DNA of 64,000 bases from Craspedostauros australis (Eukaryota > Bacillariophyta > Bacillariophyceae > Mastogloiales > Achnanthaceae): NCBI GenBank assembly GCA_026770025.1, contig JAMXDE010000076.1:62001-126000 (forward strand). The letters run 5' to 3'. Position numbers and translations under genes: made by a program. Each line of letters starts with the position of its first letter. Positions within the stretch are counted from its first letter, which is position 1. Below the pieces are notes generated by a model. That model did no database searches and had not been told where the DNA came from. It saw only the letters and a list, made by a program, of their open reading frames with translations. This document shows, one piece after another, positions 1-11,018 of the stretch.

Positions 1-140
1 AGCAAAAGTGGTGGCAAGGTGACAGAGATGGGTTAGACGCGCTGGATTGGAGAAAGCGAGGCACAAACTCGGATAACTGCCATTAATGACGCCTCATTCC
101 GCACACGCGCAACGCTGTAGCGTGTGTGCACCATACTCAC

Positions 141-2388
141 AGCTCAATGGCAACGCGGCGCAGGTTGGCGATGTCTGGACATTGGCCAGCGTCCGTGTCA
201 GCACGAATGCACCGATAACACCTTGGTTGAGCATGGGATTGTTATCTCCTTCTCGCACTGCGTATCGATAGACCAAGGCGAACAAGGCAGCTTGGATGGC
301 TGACATGTCTGTTGCGAATTCCCATTGCGGCAACCCCCCACTGCCCGTGATGGATAACAGAGCATGGTGAATGAAGATGATCGGCGTGGCCCCCACAGCG
401 CCACCCACTCCCCCGATGGCGGCCGCCTTGGTGGATTCTATTCGCTGGGCCATGTCGAACTGCGAGCCTTCGTTCTTTTGCTTTTTCGTGCCTTTTACAT
501 CATCATCCTCGTCGTCACCACCATCGCCATTGTTATTATTGTTGTTGTTTCCACCGAAGTTGTTGAAAACGCCGAATCTGTTGCCTTTTCCAGATGCTTC
601 TGTGGATTCGGTTGCTTCCTTGGTGGCAACGCCACCGAATGGATTGATGTTCATGAGGAACGTCTCGGCTTGAGCTTGGAATGATTTCATCGGATTCGTG
701 CTCCTCTTGTCACTCGCAGGGCTGGAAGTGCTACCAGCCTTGGGTGGGGGTTCGAAAGAGCGCTCGAATCGGTCGCCTTGCCGAGAGGTGACTTCTGCGC
801 CGCTTGCAGTACTGGTAGGTTTGCCACCGGCATTGACGCCGGCGACGGTATCCACGCCAACGTTTCGAGTTGCTGGCGAGGAGTCAAAATCGAGCTCAAA
901 TCGTTGAACTTGCGGGTCGCTAGCTCGAGCGCTCTGAGCATTGACATCAACGCCAGCATCAACGTCGGCAGTTGAAGCCATGCTTGCAACAGGTTGTTGC
1001 TGTTGCTGCTGTTCCTTGTCGATGATATCGGCCTGCACCTGATGGCGCAATTGATCCCGCGACTTGGCGGAATATCCCGGAAGCATGAGCCGCTTGAGGG
1101 TGTCCTTGACGGCCGCATAGAAGAGCTTCTTCTCCATGAGCTTGGAAATGGAGGGATGGTCCTCCGTGAAGATATTATTGAAGTATGACTCCCACTGGCG
1201 TTGCTGTGGCGCCATTTCCATGTGGACCTGCTGTCGCAGTTCATCTTGCGACATGGAAGAGTATCCAGGGATGAGGGCAGTCTTCACAGAGTTCTTGATG
1301 TTGGCATAGAAGAGCTTCTTCTCGACCAGCTTGGCCTTGGTGGCTGGGTCATGCTGTTGCTGCGTATACGATGGCTGATGTTGCTGGCGTTCGGCCGGCG
1401 GATCGTTCGCAATGGGAAGAGCCCTGTCTGTCGCAGGTACGTTCGCTCGTGTCGCTCGTGCTTGCGTTTGTGCCGTGAGCCCCGACAATGGCGGTTGGTT
1501 GGAGAATGCCGGTGTCGCCATTGCGGGACGCACGTTGGCAATGGATGTCGCATCATCGTCAGAAGTCAGCGTCGGCAAATTGATGGCGCCGGTTCCGAGC
1601 TGAAAGATGCTGCCATCCACAACGAGCGCCGTGGTGGCGATGACGTCATGAATGAGCTTGTTGAATCGGCCTTGGGCAGTCGAGAGATCGTCCTGCGGGA
1701 CACCAACTGCGTTGCCGTTGGGTTGTCGCGTGGCTGTTCTGTAGAGATCTCGCGCACTCCCCAAGGATATCGTAGAACGAACGAGAAAGTCGTTGCTCGT
1801 GAGCGCAGCCTGCAGCGGACCCACGTTGCCGCCTCTGCGCGCGTTGTTGTTGGTGATGTTCCGGATCGTGCGGCGCACTCGTGATGATCTCCCAATGTTG
1901 AAACCAAAGTGCGATGCGGGCGGTCTCGGGGTGGATCGCAGCGATGGCAGATTGTTGGCACTGGCGCCAGTGGCATCGCCGTTCCCCATTACGGCGATTG
2001 AGAATGTGGAGAGGTTGTTGGCCGACCACGCGCCCATTCCTCTGCTTCTGGCCGGATCAGAAGCTCGCGTGCTTGCCCTCAGCATGCTCGCAAAGGTGCC
2101 CGGTGCTTTGAGTTGCGACGGCATGTTGCCGGCGGTGGTGGTGGATACGGAACCGGAGGTAGTACGAGGCGCAGTTGAAGATCCAGATCCATATTTGAAG
2201 GCGGACGGGAAGGAAGATGCGGACGCAGAAGCAGAGGCAGGATCAGAATGCATGATCTTGACCTGGAAGGCACCATCCTGCGCAGCTTGAACGACCGCTG
2301 ATGGGCATCCCCATGGCAATCCGAGATCCAAAGCTCCGCAGACGAGGACGGCCGCCAAGGCAATCAATCTTCTGGTGATGACGCCCAT
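141..2388 (-). CDS. Membrane protein with signal peptide, 3' end outside window (partial)
   Basis: The start is the ATG at 2388. The next residues (MGVITRRLIALAAVLVCGAL) form a signal peptide or anchor. Upstream in-frame codons lack a better ATG. Ser/Ala-rich and Gln-rich linkers follow. A module with the cores EKKLFYA and PGYS..S.D.LR.QV occurs twice, about 65 residues apart (near residues 350 and 415). Poly-Asn and acidic tracts precede a hydrophobic C-terminal domain (about 665-749) with the motif NPMLNQGVIGAFVLTRTL. I recall this motif from a conserved diatom membrane protein family of unknown function. The frame stays open to a stop at 94, but a GTGAGT donor begins at 140 after Leu-Ser and the first base of a Cys codon. 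The family continues well beyond this point, so I end the exon at 141 and expect another exon to the left. The C-terminus is therefore missing. It is divergent from the next gene. Confidence 0.7.
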
Positions 2389-3434
2389 CGTTGATGCTTC
2401 GAAATGCCAGATCGTGATGTGATGATGTCTGATGTAATGTGATGGATGGAGCGTGATGGAATGTGGCACTTGAGGTTGCGGCTTGTGCTCTGCTCTCAGA
2501 TGATTTGTGATCAATGTCGACTTCACATACCAAGACCCCGAACCCTTGGGAACTTGGTGGCGGTGGTGCCCGCACATCACACCACCACCATCCCGCCCTC
2601 GATTCTGTTCGGATTCCCATCCGTGACAACGGCAGTGTGAAGCATCTTGTTTCGGTCGCGACTTTTGTGGGTTTCTGTTGGTCATTTCCACGATGGAGTC
2701 GTTGTGAACATTTGTCACGGGAACAATAACCACGGAGTTTGAAATGGGAACCCCCATCACACCCGACTCTCTGATTGGCCAATCAAGAAAGAGAAGACAC
2801 CAAGACTTCAATTGCTGACGTGGGGCACGATCTGATCTGTGGAAAACTAATCAAGTACTATTTGATCGCGATTGCCTCCGACCCAGACGACCAAAACCAG
2901 TCCTTTCTGGCGAAATCGGCGATTGCGCGCCAATTTCTGTGGTACAACATTTGTGTAGGATTTGACGTAGCGATCACAAACCACACAACAACACAAAACA
3001 ACACAAACAAGAACAAGAACGAGAAATTGGAGATTTGTTCAAATAACACATCTCATCGTTCTCCTTCTTGGAAGTATAACAGGAAACATCATCAAGGGAG
3101 GAGAAGCATCGACAATAATAAAAACAACAACAACAACGACAGCACAACATCCAAGATAGAGTACATCAACTCCAACCAAGGCCAGAACTGCTGCATCAAC
3201 AGCAACAACGATTGGCATCATCGTGAAGCAACGGGCGTCTCGCTTGTCGGCGATTTGGCACTAACTGATTGGCTTCGTATCGTTCCCTCCTCGATCAGCT
3301 TGGAATACAGCAGGGCGCAAGGGTCTTTGAGCACATACGCACATCATCATCGGCTTCGGCAGGTGCATCTTCACACAAATCCCATGATAGCAGCTGCTAC
3401 CTCGCAAGTTGCCGATCAACGGGCGCCCAACACC
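2389..3434. promoter_or_regulatory. Shared intergenic region between two divergent genes
   Basis: About 1 kb separates the two divergent start codons. It contains C/A-rich tracts (for example 2981-3010) and an AAC-rich stretch near 3119-3140 that probably belong to 5' leaders. The plus-strand frame is open from 2775 but has no ATG with a good context before 3384/3435. No other gene is visible. Confidence 0.4.
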
Positions 3435-6400
3435 ATGGATCCTTCTTCTCAACTGCAGCAGCAGCAGCAACAGCAACGACAGACGATGAAAGCGACGCAG
3501 ATCATGCGACCGACGCTCATGTGGATTCCCCTCCACACCACCTCTCTGCCTGTGCAACAAGCACAATCACCAGACCTCGCGGAGACTCCCGCAACACAGC
3601 AGCAGCAGCAACAACGTGAATCGCCTCCGATCCATTGGCCCGCTGTGGTGTATCCTGACTTTGATGAGATGCTGGAGGATCTGGAGAAGATCATGCCACC
3701 GCAACAATGGAACGATGCACAGACGACACTCACCGCCATTTTCATGGAGTCCATGCTCAGCGCCGATGATTGCTTGGAAATGGATGCACCGTCGAACCAA
3801 CAGCATGCTCAACCTCTGCTCGCCAAGCTGTTCGGATATCCGTTGGAAATCATGGTCCTCACGAAGGGCCACGTCAACGAGTGCACGGAATTCCTGCGAG
3901 GCAGAAAGCCCTACATGTACCATCAGATGAACCGGCGCGAGATCTTTGCCGCGGACGACGACTGGATCATCTTCCACCGAGCTCTGGATGAAGTCATGTC
4001 GTACATCCAACAACGCAGGACCTCCAAGCAGACGGCGGTCTCCGTTGGGGGCGCAGCCGTGACCAACGAGCACAGATACACCTTGTTTGAGCAAAGATGC
4101 AGACAACGGTTGGGACTCCCCCCAAAGCAACAACAGCAGCAGTTGCAATTTCAGCCAGCACAACCACAGCAACCTCCAAGAGAGACACATTGGGATAGCC
4201 GGAGTGTTGCGGCCGTTTCCGTTGCGGAAGACTCCACATCGGTCTCCACCTGCACTCGCAACACCACGGATGATCGCTCCGTTGGTGCAAGTACGGTCAT
4301 CACCATGCGCAGCGAACAGCAATCAACTGCCAAGGATTTGCGAATCAACGCTCATCAGACCACAAGCCAGTCTGCGCCATCGACGCCTACAGCGAAATTG
4401 ACCAGCACGGCGCCACCGCCCGTTCCACCGAAACTGGATTCGCCGCTGGAACCAACCGATGACTTTGCCGCGGTCATGATCAAGCTCACCTTTGCTGGCA
4501 TGACATCCCGCAGAGTGGATCGCAGCAACGCTGGCAACGCGAGAGGTGCCTCCCAAACGAACCAAAACATCTTCATGTACCAAGTCCCATCCAGCTCCGC
4601 ATCTCCCTTCCCTCTCATGACGAGGGATGAATTGAAGCGTTTCTGCTATGAGCACTACAATTGGAGTCCAACAACTGTCGCAGCCAGCACAACCACACCC
4701 ACATCTGCCGTCGCAACCGGAAACACAGAAGCTCCCACCAGAAACTCCGCTCCAACAACTCTCAAGAACAAGGGTGTCAAGAGAAAGTCAGTTCACGACC
4801 AATTACCAAAGGCGGCTGATGTGCCACGCAAGAAGATCTCCTCTCCGAAGCCAAAATCGACCAAGACCGGCCCCAAAGCGTCGCCTGCCCAGAAGAAAGG
4901 CAAGCGCGGCACCCCGCCTGCCAAGAAGCAGAAGCAACAAAAGCGTCTGAAACAAGATGCGCATCTGCAACAGAGTTGCAGAAACACGGTGCTGAATGTC
5001 AAGTGCGATCGCGAAGACAACGTGGCACCGTGGATGCACTACATGCCGATCCTGAGCATGACCAAACGCCACCCGCTGCTGAAGGCCATTGGCATGAAGC
5101 ATTCCACCAGCGATGGAGCGTACTACATGGCCAACCAAAACCCCGCGATCTACTCGCAGCGTTTCTGCGATAAGAATGCTCCCTTCCGATTCTTTCTGAC
5201 GCATGGCATTCCCAATGTGGAGGAACTGGACGAGCGCACGCGGTGTATCGTTGAGCTCCTTGCGCGGCACAGCAACGATCCCAAGTCGGCCTGGCTTGCA
5301 CAGAAGCTGGATACGAGGCTGCTAACTTCCAAGGAAGCCTGGGGGTTGTTGCAAAAGTATGGGTTCCAGAAAGCTCCGCGGACTGGCATGATCACTGCGC
5401 CACCGCAGAGCGGGCTGCCGCTCAAGCAATTCGTCAGCCTGAAGCATCTGCGACGGTACCTGCGGGGCATTCCAGACCTTCAGGAGGCATGCTCCGAACA
5501 GAACACCACCTCCTCCCGAACCGGACGCAAGGCACGACGAGCAACCACCAAAATCAAGCAGATTCTGAATGATGGCGAGGAGCTGGCCCTGCGATTGTGG
5601 CTGGCAACCTCAAAAGCGCCGATTCCAACCTACGGTGACGACCCAGAAAGTGATCACGCCGAAATGGACAAGTCCTACGAAGACATCGAAGTGAGTGAAT
5701 TGGAAAATGGAAGTGCGCAGTGGGAAACACTGCATAGCCTCAAACCGTCCCACAAGAAAAGCAAGGATGCCGCTGATGGTGGCGATGGCAAAGAACAGGA
5801 AGAAGAGAATGATGCGGTTAACCCCGTAGACGGCGTGGCATTGCAGAGAGAGGAGGAGGGAGAACAGAACGCCGCGATGAATGGGTTGCCTGTCGACGAT
5901 GATGGCACCAACAGTGGAGGCAGTCGCGACAACAATCGTGAAGCAGCTAGCGGTATGAAGATCGAGGTCCAACACTCGCATCATTCTGTCAGCGGAAGCA
6001 AGCATGGTACGGGCGGTAGTGATGGTGATGCCTCCATGAAAAGTGAGACAAGCACTGAGATGGAGGTTGAATCCGAATCTGAAGGCCAGATCGAGATCGA
6101 AGCTGACGCATCGGCAACTTCAGACGACTTCCCACAAGGAACGATTCCATTCGAGCCGCTGGTGACAACATCCGTGGCTTGGAATCTGCTGATGAAGTGC
6201 GGCTGTACGTACAGCGGCACGTACCGGCTCCCGGGAGAGACGTCTGCCAACACGTCGCACCTGGACCGATTCGAGAGCATCAACGCTCTTCGCAAATTCC
6301 TGTGCCGAGAGGGTATTCCTCTCTACCAAGACAATCTCTACAGGCTGACCGCAGATGAACAAACCGATCTCAAGAGGTGGATCATGTTCGCGAACATTAA

Positions 6401-8165
6401 GAGTTGGGACATTCCCAGACTCTCGTACGCCCCGATCACGGATGAAGAAGCGGAGACGATGCTGAAGAAGAGCGGTTTCCGGAAGGATGGCATTCGCTAT
6501 TACTTCCCCAGTGTCGCCAACACGGATTCGAATTCGAATGATGCCGGCATCCAGGAAATCGAAGGGCTGAGCTTCCTGAGATGCCTATCAGGCGTGAGAT
6601 ACCACATTCGAAACCTGGACGACATGGCGAAGTTGGGATACGCCGATGACCAACAGTCGTTAAGGCGACGCAAGCGACGAGATCATCGCCGGTCTCCACT
6701 GAGCGAAGATGAGGTAAGATCATTGCAGCTGTGGGCGGCAGAATGTGACGACGAACTTCCCACCTTCCAATTCTTTCCCGTCATGGACGATGACGAAGGC
6801 GATGGCGACAGCGCCGCAGAGGAGGGTGAAGTTGACGCTGCTGTTGACACTGGCAATGCCGATAGCGAAGACAATGGCAATGGCAATGGCAATGGCAACA
6901 GTGAGAGCAGTAGCGAGAATGAAGAGGAAGGAGAGATTGATGAAAGCGGTGACGATCATGTCGCGACTGCGTCAACGAACGCTTCCACTGACCGGCAAAC
7001 TGCTGAACAAGACAGCGGCAACGGGAATGGGAACGATGAGGGCATAGGCATGACGGGTGAGCACCGTGTTGACATGAACGGGGGCGATGTCGCGACAATC
7101 ACTGAAACCATCGAACAGACCAGCGCGCCGGTGGCTGGAGACAATGAAGCGACAACTTTCACCGCAAATGCGAATGAGGACATAAGCGAAGCTGTGAGCA
7201 CTGTGGATGATAAGGCAAGCAAACGTAACAGGATCGCTGACGCTGCAGCAACGGTGGGCATAAGTGACAGCGTGAGCATCGTGAAGAACGGAGCGATCGC
7301 CAACGACATCCCAGCCGCAAGTCGGCCTCCCGCAACACTGGAAGCGTTGGTGGAAGCAGCAGCAGCATCTGCAGCAAGTGCGTCCCAAGATGAAGCACAC
7401 GTCGCTGAAACCGAAATGGCGCCCGATTCCAAGGTTCGGACCGACCCTGTGCCTCCACCACAAACAGGTGCATGCGTCCCAAAATCAGCAGGTGATTCTC
7501 ACCAACAGCAACAGCCGGAGGCACACCATCATCAACATGAGGCACAAGCTGCCATCTTCAACTCTGCCAAGGTGGCCACCATGGTAAACAAAACAGAGAC
7601 AACATCGAACAACAGCGGCGATCTGTCTCAAGAGATGGAAATCATGCCAGAAGGGAGACAGCACGACGAGCTGCAGCAGAATTGGTTGGCAGTTTTCTCA
7701 CAAGCGGAAGAGGAAGCACGTCACGAAGCGATCGCAGATGTTTCTACAACGACTGCCTCCGCCATGAACATTGAATCCAATGGTTCTGACGACATGCTGG
7801 AGGAGGCAAGCGACGATCAAGCGAATGTGGACGATGAGAAAGCAACTGAGGAGACCTCGCAATTGAATGTTCATCGCTATAACGGTGACGACGACAACGA
7901 TGGCATGCTGGTGGACGATGTCAACGGGACGGCATATGTGCGTGAAGATGCGCCATTGTATACCCAGCCAGATAACGATACCCACGACGCCATCCACAAC
8001 AGCTACAGAAATGCAGAAGATGAGCCAGAGGAAGCTCACTATCCGCATCAATACCAAGAGCTGCAGCAACCATTGCGGCAACAGCGGTTTAGTACGAACA
8101 TGGAGCTCATCCAAGGATACGCGGACTGCAGCGAAGACATGTTCGAGTCCACATTCATGCACTGA
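3435..8165 (+). CDS. Large Q/S/T-rich protein with four degenerate repeats (unknown function)
   Basis: The start is the ATG at 3435, whose CACCATGG context is better than the in-frame ATG at 3384; this gives 1576 aa. After a Gln-rich N-terminus there is a highly basic Lys/Pro stretch (about 449-509), plausibly a nuclear localisation signal. Four divergent copies of one module follow, at about 548-620, 634-735, 915-998 and 1006-1113. Each has a core like W.LL.K.GF, a Tyr/Pro segment, F.S...LR.FL...GIP, and then LT..E...L..W. The last ~450 residues are acidic and Asn/Gln/Ser-rich, with no membrane segment. The module resembles short W...L...G(W/F) repeat domains I recall in diatom and oomycete proteins; no biochemical role is known to me. 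A nuclear scaffold or DNA-associated protein is inference only. Confidence 0.75.
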   Translation: MDPSSQLQQQQQQQRQTMKATQIMRPTLMWIPLHTTSLPVQQAQSPDLAETPATQQQQQQRESPPIHWPAVVYPDFDEMLEDLEKIMPPQQWNDAQTTLTAIFMESMLSADDCLEMDAPSNQQHAQPLLAKLFGYPLEIMVLTKGHVNECTEFLRGRKPYMYHQMNRREIFAADDDWIIFHRALDEVMSYIQQRRTSKQTAVSVGGAAVTNEHRYTLFEQRCRQRLGLPPKQQQQQLQFQPAQPQQPPRETHWDSRSVAAVSVAEDSTSVSTCTRNTTDDRSVGASTVITMRSEQQSTAKDLRINAHQTTSQSAPSTPTAKLTSTAPPPVPPKLDSPLEPTDDFAAVMIKLTFAGMTSRRVDRSNAGNARGASQTNQNIFMYQVPSSSASPFPLMTRDELKRFCYEHYNWSPTTVAASTTTPTSAVATGNTEAPTRNSAPTTLKNKGVKRKSVHDQLPKAADVPRKKISSPKPKSTKTGPKASPAQKKGKRGTPPAKKQKQQKRLKQDAHLQQSCRNTVLNVKCDREDNVAPWMHYMPILSMTKRHPLLKAIGMKHSTSDGAYYMANQNPAIYSQRFCDKNAPFRFFLTHGIPNVEELDERTRCIVELLARHSNDPKSAWLAQKLDTRLLTSKEAWGLLQKYGFQKAPRTGMITAPPQSGLPLKQFVSLKHLRRYLRGIPDLQEACSEQNTTSSRTGRKARRATTKIKQILNDGEELALRLWLATSKAPIPTYGDDPESDHAEMDKSYEDIEVSELENGSAQWETLHSLKPSHKKSKDAADGGDGKEQEEENDAVNPVDGVALQREEEGEQNAAMNGLPVDDDGTNSGGSRDNNREAASGMKIEVQHSHHSVSGSKHGTGGSDGDASMKSETSTEMEVESESEGQIEIEADASATSDDFPQGTIPFEPLVTTSVAWNLLMKCGCTYSGTYRLPGETSANTSHLDRFESINALRKFLCREGIPLYQDNLYRLTADEQTDLKRWIMFANIKSWDIPRLSYAPITDEEAETMLKKSGFRKDGIRYYFPSVANTDSNSNDAGIQEIEGLSFLRCLSGVRYHIRNLDDMAKLGYADDQQSLRRRKRRDHRRSPLSEDEVRSLQLWAAECDDELPTFQFFPVMDDDEGDGDSAAEEGEVDAAVDTGNADSEDNGNGNGNGNSESSSENEEEGEIDESGDDHVATASTNASTDRQTAEQDSGNGNGNDEGIGMTGEHRVDMNGGDVATITETIEQTSAPVAGDNEATTFTANANEDISEAVSTVDDKASKRNRIADAAATVGISDSVSIVKNGAIANDIPAASRPPATLEALVEAAAASAASASQDEAHVAETEMAPDSKVRTDPVPPPQTGACVPKSAGDSHQQQQPEAHHHQHEAQAAIFNSAKVATMVNKTETTSNNSGDLSQEMEIMPEGRQHDELQQNWLAVFSQAEEEARHEAIADVSTTTASAMNIESNGSDDMLEEASDDQANVDDEKATEETSQLNVHRYNGDDDNDGMLVDDVNGTAYVREDAPLYTQPDNDTHDAIHNSYRNAEDEPEEAHYPHQYQELQQPLRQQRFSTNMELIQGYADCSEDMFESTFMH

Positions 8166-8404
8166 GCAAGTCGATAATAAGGACATCGCATAAGATTGGA
8201 TTGTGTCGTGTACTCATTGTATTCTATTGTAGTGTATGTTAAGTCTATTCTGTTTTGTATGGTGCAGTGATGGCACTCCTTGTCGAGGAACACAAGTTGC
8301 TCCTGATTGCAAGTGTTGAAAATTGGATGATTCGAAGGGTTCATCCTGGAATAGAAGATCGACTCTCTCTCTCTCTCTGTCCGCAGTTGCGTTCACGATA
8401 ACGT

Positions 8405-8812
8405 TCACTCCAAACCAGCTCGCTGCATGGATTGGTGATACAGCATATCGACAGTCGACGATCGGAATGAATCGTCCAATGTGAAGGACGTCGCATCCAC
8501 CACGATCTCGGGAGCAACTGCCGATCCCGATGCTGACAGTTGGCTGGGGAGCTGCGTTGGCTGCATTCTGGCATTGGCAACCACGGATTCGGAGTCCAGA
8601 AGATCAGCTGTGACGCCTGTTGGCATGAATGCCGATGCAATTGGCAAACCCCCTGCCGCTGTGCCTGCTGCTGTCATTGTTGATCTTGGCTTGACGATGG
8701 GGACGCTCATAGCAAAAGGACCGATGGACCATGCCGACGTCGATTGAATCATCGCGATGATCGCGAGGACGATGAGCATCATGCTTGGATTGCGTGTGGA
8801 GTTGGAAGACAT
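8405..8812 (-). CDS. Small signal-peptide protein, possibly plastid-targeted
   Basis: This encodes 135 aa, using the ATG at 8812 that follows a C/A-rich leader; the open frame extends further upstream only through low-complexity sequence. Residues 10-27 are strongly hydrophobic and end STSA, followed by Trp28. That resembles the signal-peptide/transit-peptide junction of diatom plastid preproteins, which need an aromatic or Leu at +1. A second ASAFMP string lies at residues 59-64 and resembles the ASAFAP motif itself. The rest is Ser/Thr/Ala-rich with no recognised domain. Secretion or plastid import is inferred; function is unknown. It is convergent with the 1576-aa gene. Confidence 0.55.
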   Translation of the reverse strand: MSSNSTRNPSMMLIVLAIIAMIQSTSAWSIGPFAMSVPIVKPRSTMTAAGTAAGGLPIASAFMPTGVTADLLDSESVVANARMQPTQLPSQLSASGSAVAPEIVVDATSFTLDDSFRSSTVDMLYHQSMQRAGLE

Positions 8813-10127
8813 GTTGAATATGTTGTGCTGTGTTGGTTTTGGTTGAGTTGATTTGAGTTGATTTGAGTTGGCTTGAGTGTGAAGATGTGAATGTGTCAAG
8901 GCTGTTGAGGTGCTGGTTTTATGATCAGATGGATGTGAGGAGACCGCAAGAGAGAGGGAGAGAGAGAAGAGGCACCTCACCCTCCTGCTCAGGCGTCGGA
9001 GTGTGTTCGATCGTCATCGTGTTTGGTGTCGTTTTCACCATTTTTGTGTGAGTGGTTTCCGTCTGTGCAGTTTTGCGCTTCCACTGGTTTGCGTTCCAAA
9101 ACTGCACAGAACGAGACATGCGACGATATCTCGGGACTGGTTGATTCGTGTTGGTCGAAATTGCTTGAGTCCATCACCACGTCACACCGCAGCACGTCTG
9201 AGTTCCTCCGCTTCACGTCGCACGGTTTGAGCACAAACACGATGAACGGCACTCCCTCGATACCTGCAGCTACTCGTCCCTCCGAGTACCAACAGCGGCC
9301 CATTGGCGCACGCCTTTGATCTTCGGCCCTTGATGCACGTCAAGCACGTCAAGCACAACCTCCATCTCTCTGGCTGGCTGACCTCAACTTCCTCAAAGCT
9401 GTTCCTGACAATGAAGCTGATGGCAGCTCGAATCTTCGTCAATGAGTGCATCTTCCTGTCCCTGTTGTGCTCATGCCTTGGAGGCAGTGCTCCTTCAGTT
9501 GATTCGGAAAGCTCTCATACCACGCAGCTACGAGTACTCGTATAGCACGAGTGAATGCTGGGTAACCATCTGAGGAAGGATGAGAGGCTGTGGACAAACC
9601 TGGAGGTCAATGATCAATACGAGCAATTGGATGATATCAACGGATCTGCCTGAATGGAGGAGCGCAGGGGTACTCGGAGCATGCACCACATCAAGCACTA
9701 CTCTATCCCTTACGGACTGTGATTCAAGTCGCATCATTAGATCCAATGATGACCAGATCACCTTCGAGATCTGGAGGAGAATGTGCTATGGTATCCTTTG
9801 GCAAAGAAGTATCTTTGCGTTCGTCATGAGAGTGACCAGGGTGGGGCCACTGCTCGGGAAATTTCATTCTGCTGAAATCACTACTGTGATGCCACGCACA
9901 ACAAGTCATCATGATGGGGTTGAAGATGGCTTACCATGGTACAGTGCATACGAACTTTTTGTGCTTGTACCCCGCAATATGCTGAAGCAAGGAAAAGAGC
10001 GAGATGGTGGGCGGGGGCACAGTGTCAATACTCGTACAACTACGAGTGCCAAGGTCCACAAAATTAGCTTCCACCCCAAGCACCATACGCAAGCGATTCG
10101 CACGGCGAGGATACACGACACACCAGC
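8813..10127. other. Intergenic, no convincing gene
   Basis: The region holds a short direct repeat of a TTGAGTTGATTT unit (8842-8874) and a GA-rich tract (8940-8970) in the leader of the small signal-peptide gene. It also has a perfect 14-bp palindrome TACGAGTACTCGTA (9529-9542), and a second palindrome with a 4-base loop at 10030-10047, about 80-100 bp before the MYND gene. The 214-codon frame starting at 9580 runs into the MYND gene out of frame and shows no domain. Confidence 0.4.
10030..10047. promoter_or_regulatory. Inverted repeat ACTCGTA-caac-TACGAGT upstream of MYND gene
   Basis: Two perfect 7-base arms flank a 4-base loop, ending 80 bp before the start codon at 10128. Closely related TACTCGTA or TACGAGTA strings sit 58-91 bp before the starts at 30727, 46555 and 51305. 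A promoter role is inferred from position only. Confidence 0.3.
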
Positions 10128-11018
10128 ATGGTTCGACACAAGATCAACAACTATCCAATTTCCGTGGCATATGGAGATGATCCCACATCTGGAGTCTTCC
10201 TTACTGTTACGGACAGCCGCTTGAGATACAACCCAAATGCATCTGCACAAGTCAATGCTGTGACCAAGATGATCGGTATCGGCGACGGTGGAGGATCGTA
10301 CTTTGATTTGCACACCGGCCAGATTGGTTTTGGGACAAGAGTCGACGATGAGACCATGGCAGCGTTCTTGCGCCGATATGGCGTACCAGAACACCAAATC
10401 CGAGATCTTCCGCTGCAGCTGACGGAGGTCAGCAACCCTACCAGCTTTGTGCCTGGATCATCCTGCAGCGTTTGCTTCCGTGCAACCAAAAAGACCTGCG
10501 GATCGTGTCACGATGTCCGTTTCTGCTCCAAGGCATGCCAAGCCAGTCATTGGCCTGTCCACAGGATCTTCTGCAACATTAAATACCCCACCTCTGGCCC
10601 GGATACAGCCATTGCTCTCCTCCTTCCAGAGAGATCCGAAACTCCGGTTTGGGTCAAGCTGCTTTGCACTTTGAAACAAGATGATGAAGGCCCTTCGTTT
10701 TGGGATTTGGAGACGGATCAGCACATCCCTGGCTTTAGGTCCTTCAACCGCGCCGGCCGCATTGGGAACGAGCTCATCATCCAGATCGTTCACAAGGACG
10801 ACTACCTTGTGGACGGCGTCTCCCAATCCAACCAATGCATCCAGCGCATTATATCTCGCAGCGACCGAGTGTCCCAGCTTCCAATCGGATACGAAGGTTT
10901 CTGGAGGAACAACATCCTCATCACCAAGACAAATCTTGATGCAAACCCGGTGTACTACGATTTGCTCCCTGAAGACGTCCCCATCGCCATCGAACATCTC
11001 ATCAGACGATGCCATTGA
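10128..11018 (+). CDS. MYND-type zinc finger protein
   Basis: This is a 296-aa protein starting at the ATG at 10128. A MYND finger lies near residues 112-149. It shows C..C (CSVC), a second C..C (CGSC), then FCSKACQASHW, and finally H....C, which supplies the Cys/His ligands expected for two interleaved zinc sites. MYND fingers usually bind proline-rich partner peptides and are common in transcriptional and methyltransferase proteins. No SET domain or other catalytic domain is visible: the N-terminal ~110 and C-terminal ~150 residues match nothing I know, though the C-terminal part looks globular (WVKLLC, GNELIIQIVH). A general protein-interaction role is the most that can be said. A palindrome sits about 80 bp upstream of the start. 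Confidence 0.88.
   Translation: MVRHKINNYPISVAYGDDPTSGVFLTVTDSRLRYNPNASAQVNAVTKMIGIGDGGGSYFDLHTGQIGFGTRVDDETMAAFLRRYGVPEHQIRDLPLQLTEVSNPTSFVPGSSCSVCFRATKKTCGSCHDVRFCSKACQASHWPVHRIFCNIKYPTSGPDTAIALLLPERSETPVWVKLLCTLKQDDEGPSFWDLETDQHIPGFRSFNRAGRIGNELIIQIVHKDDYLVDGVSQSNQCIQRIISRSDRVSQLPIGYEGFWRNNILITKTNLDANPVYYDLLPEDVPIAIEHLIRRCH

Noticed and set aside
9580-10224. 214-codon plus-strand frame before the MYND gene
   Set aside because: Overlaps the MYND start in another frame, has no domain, and covers a likely promoter with a palindrome.
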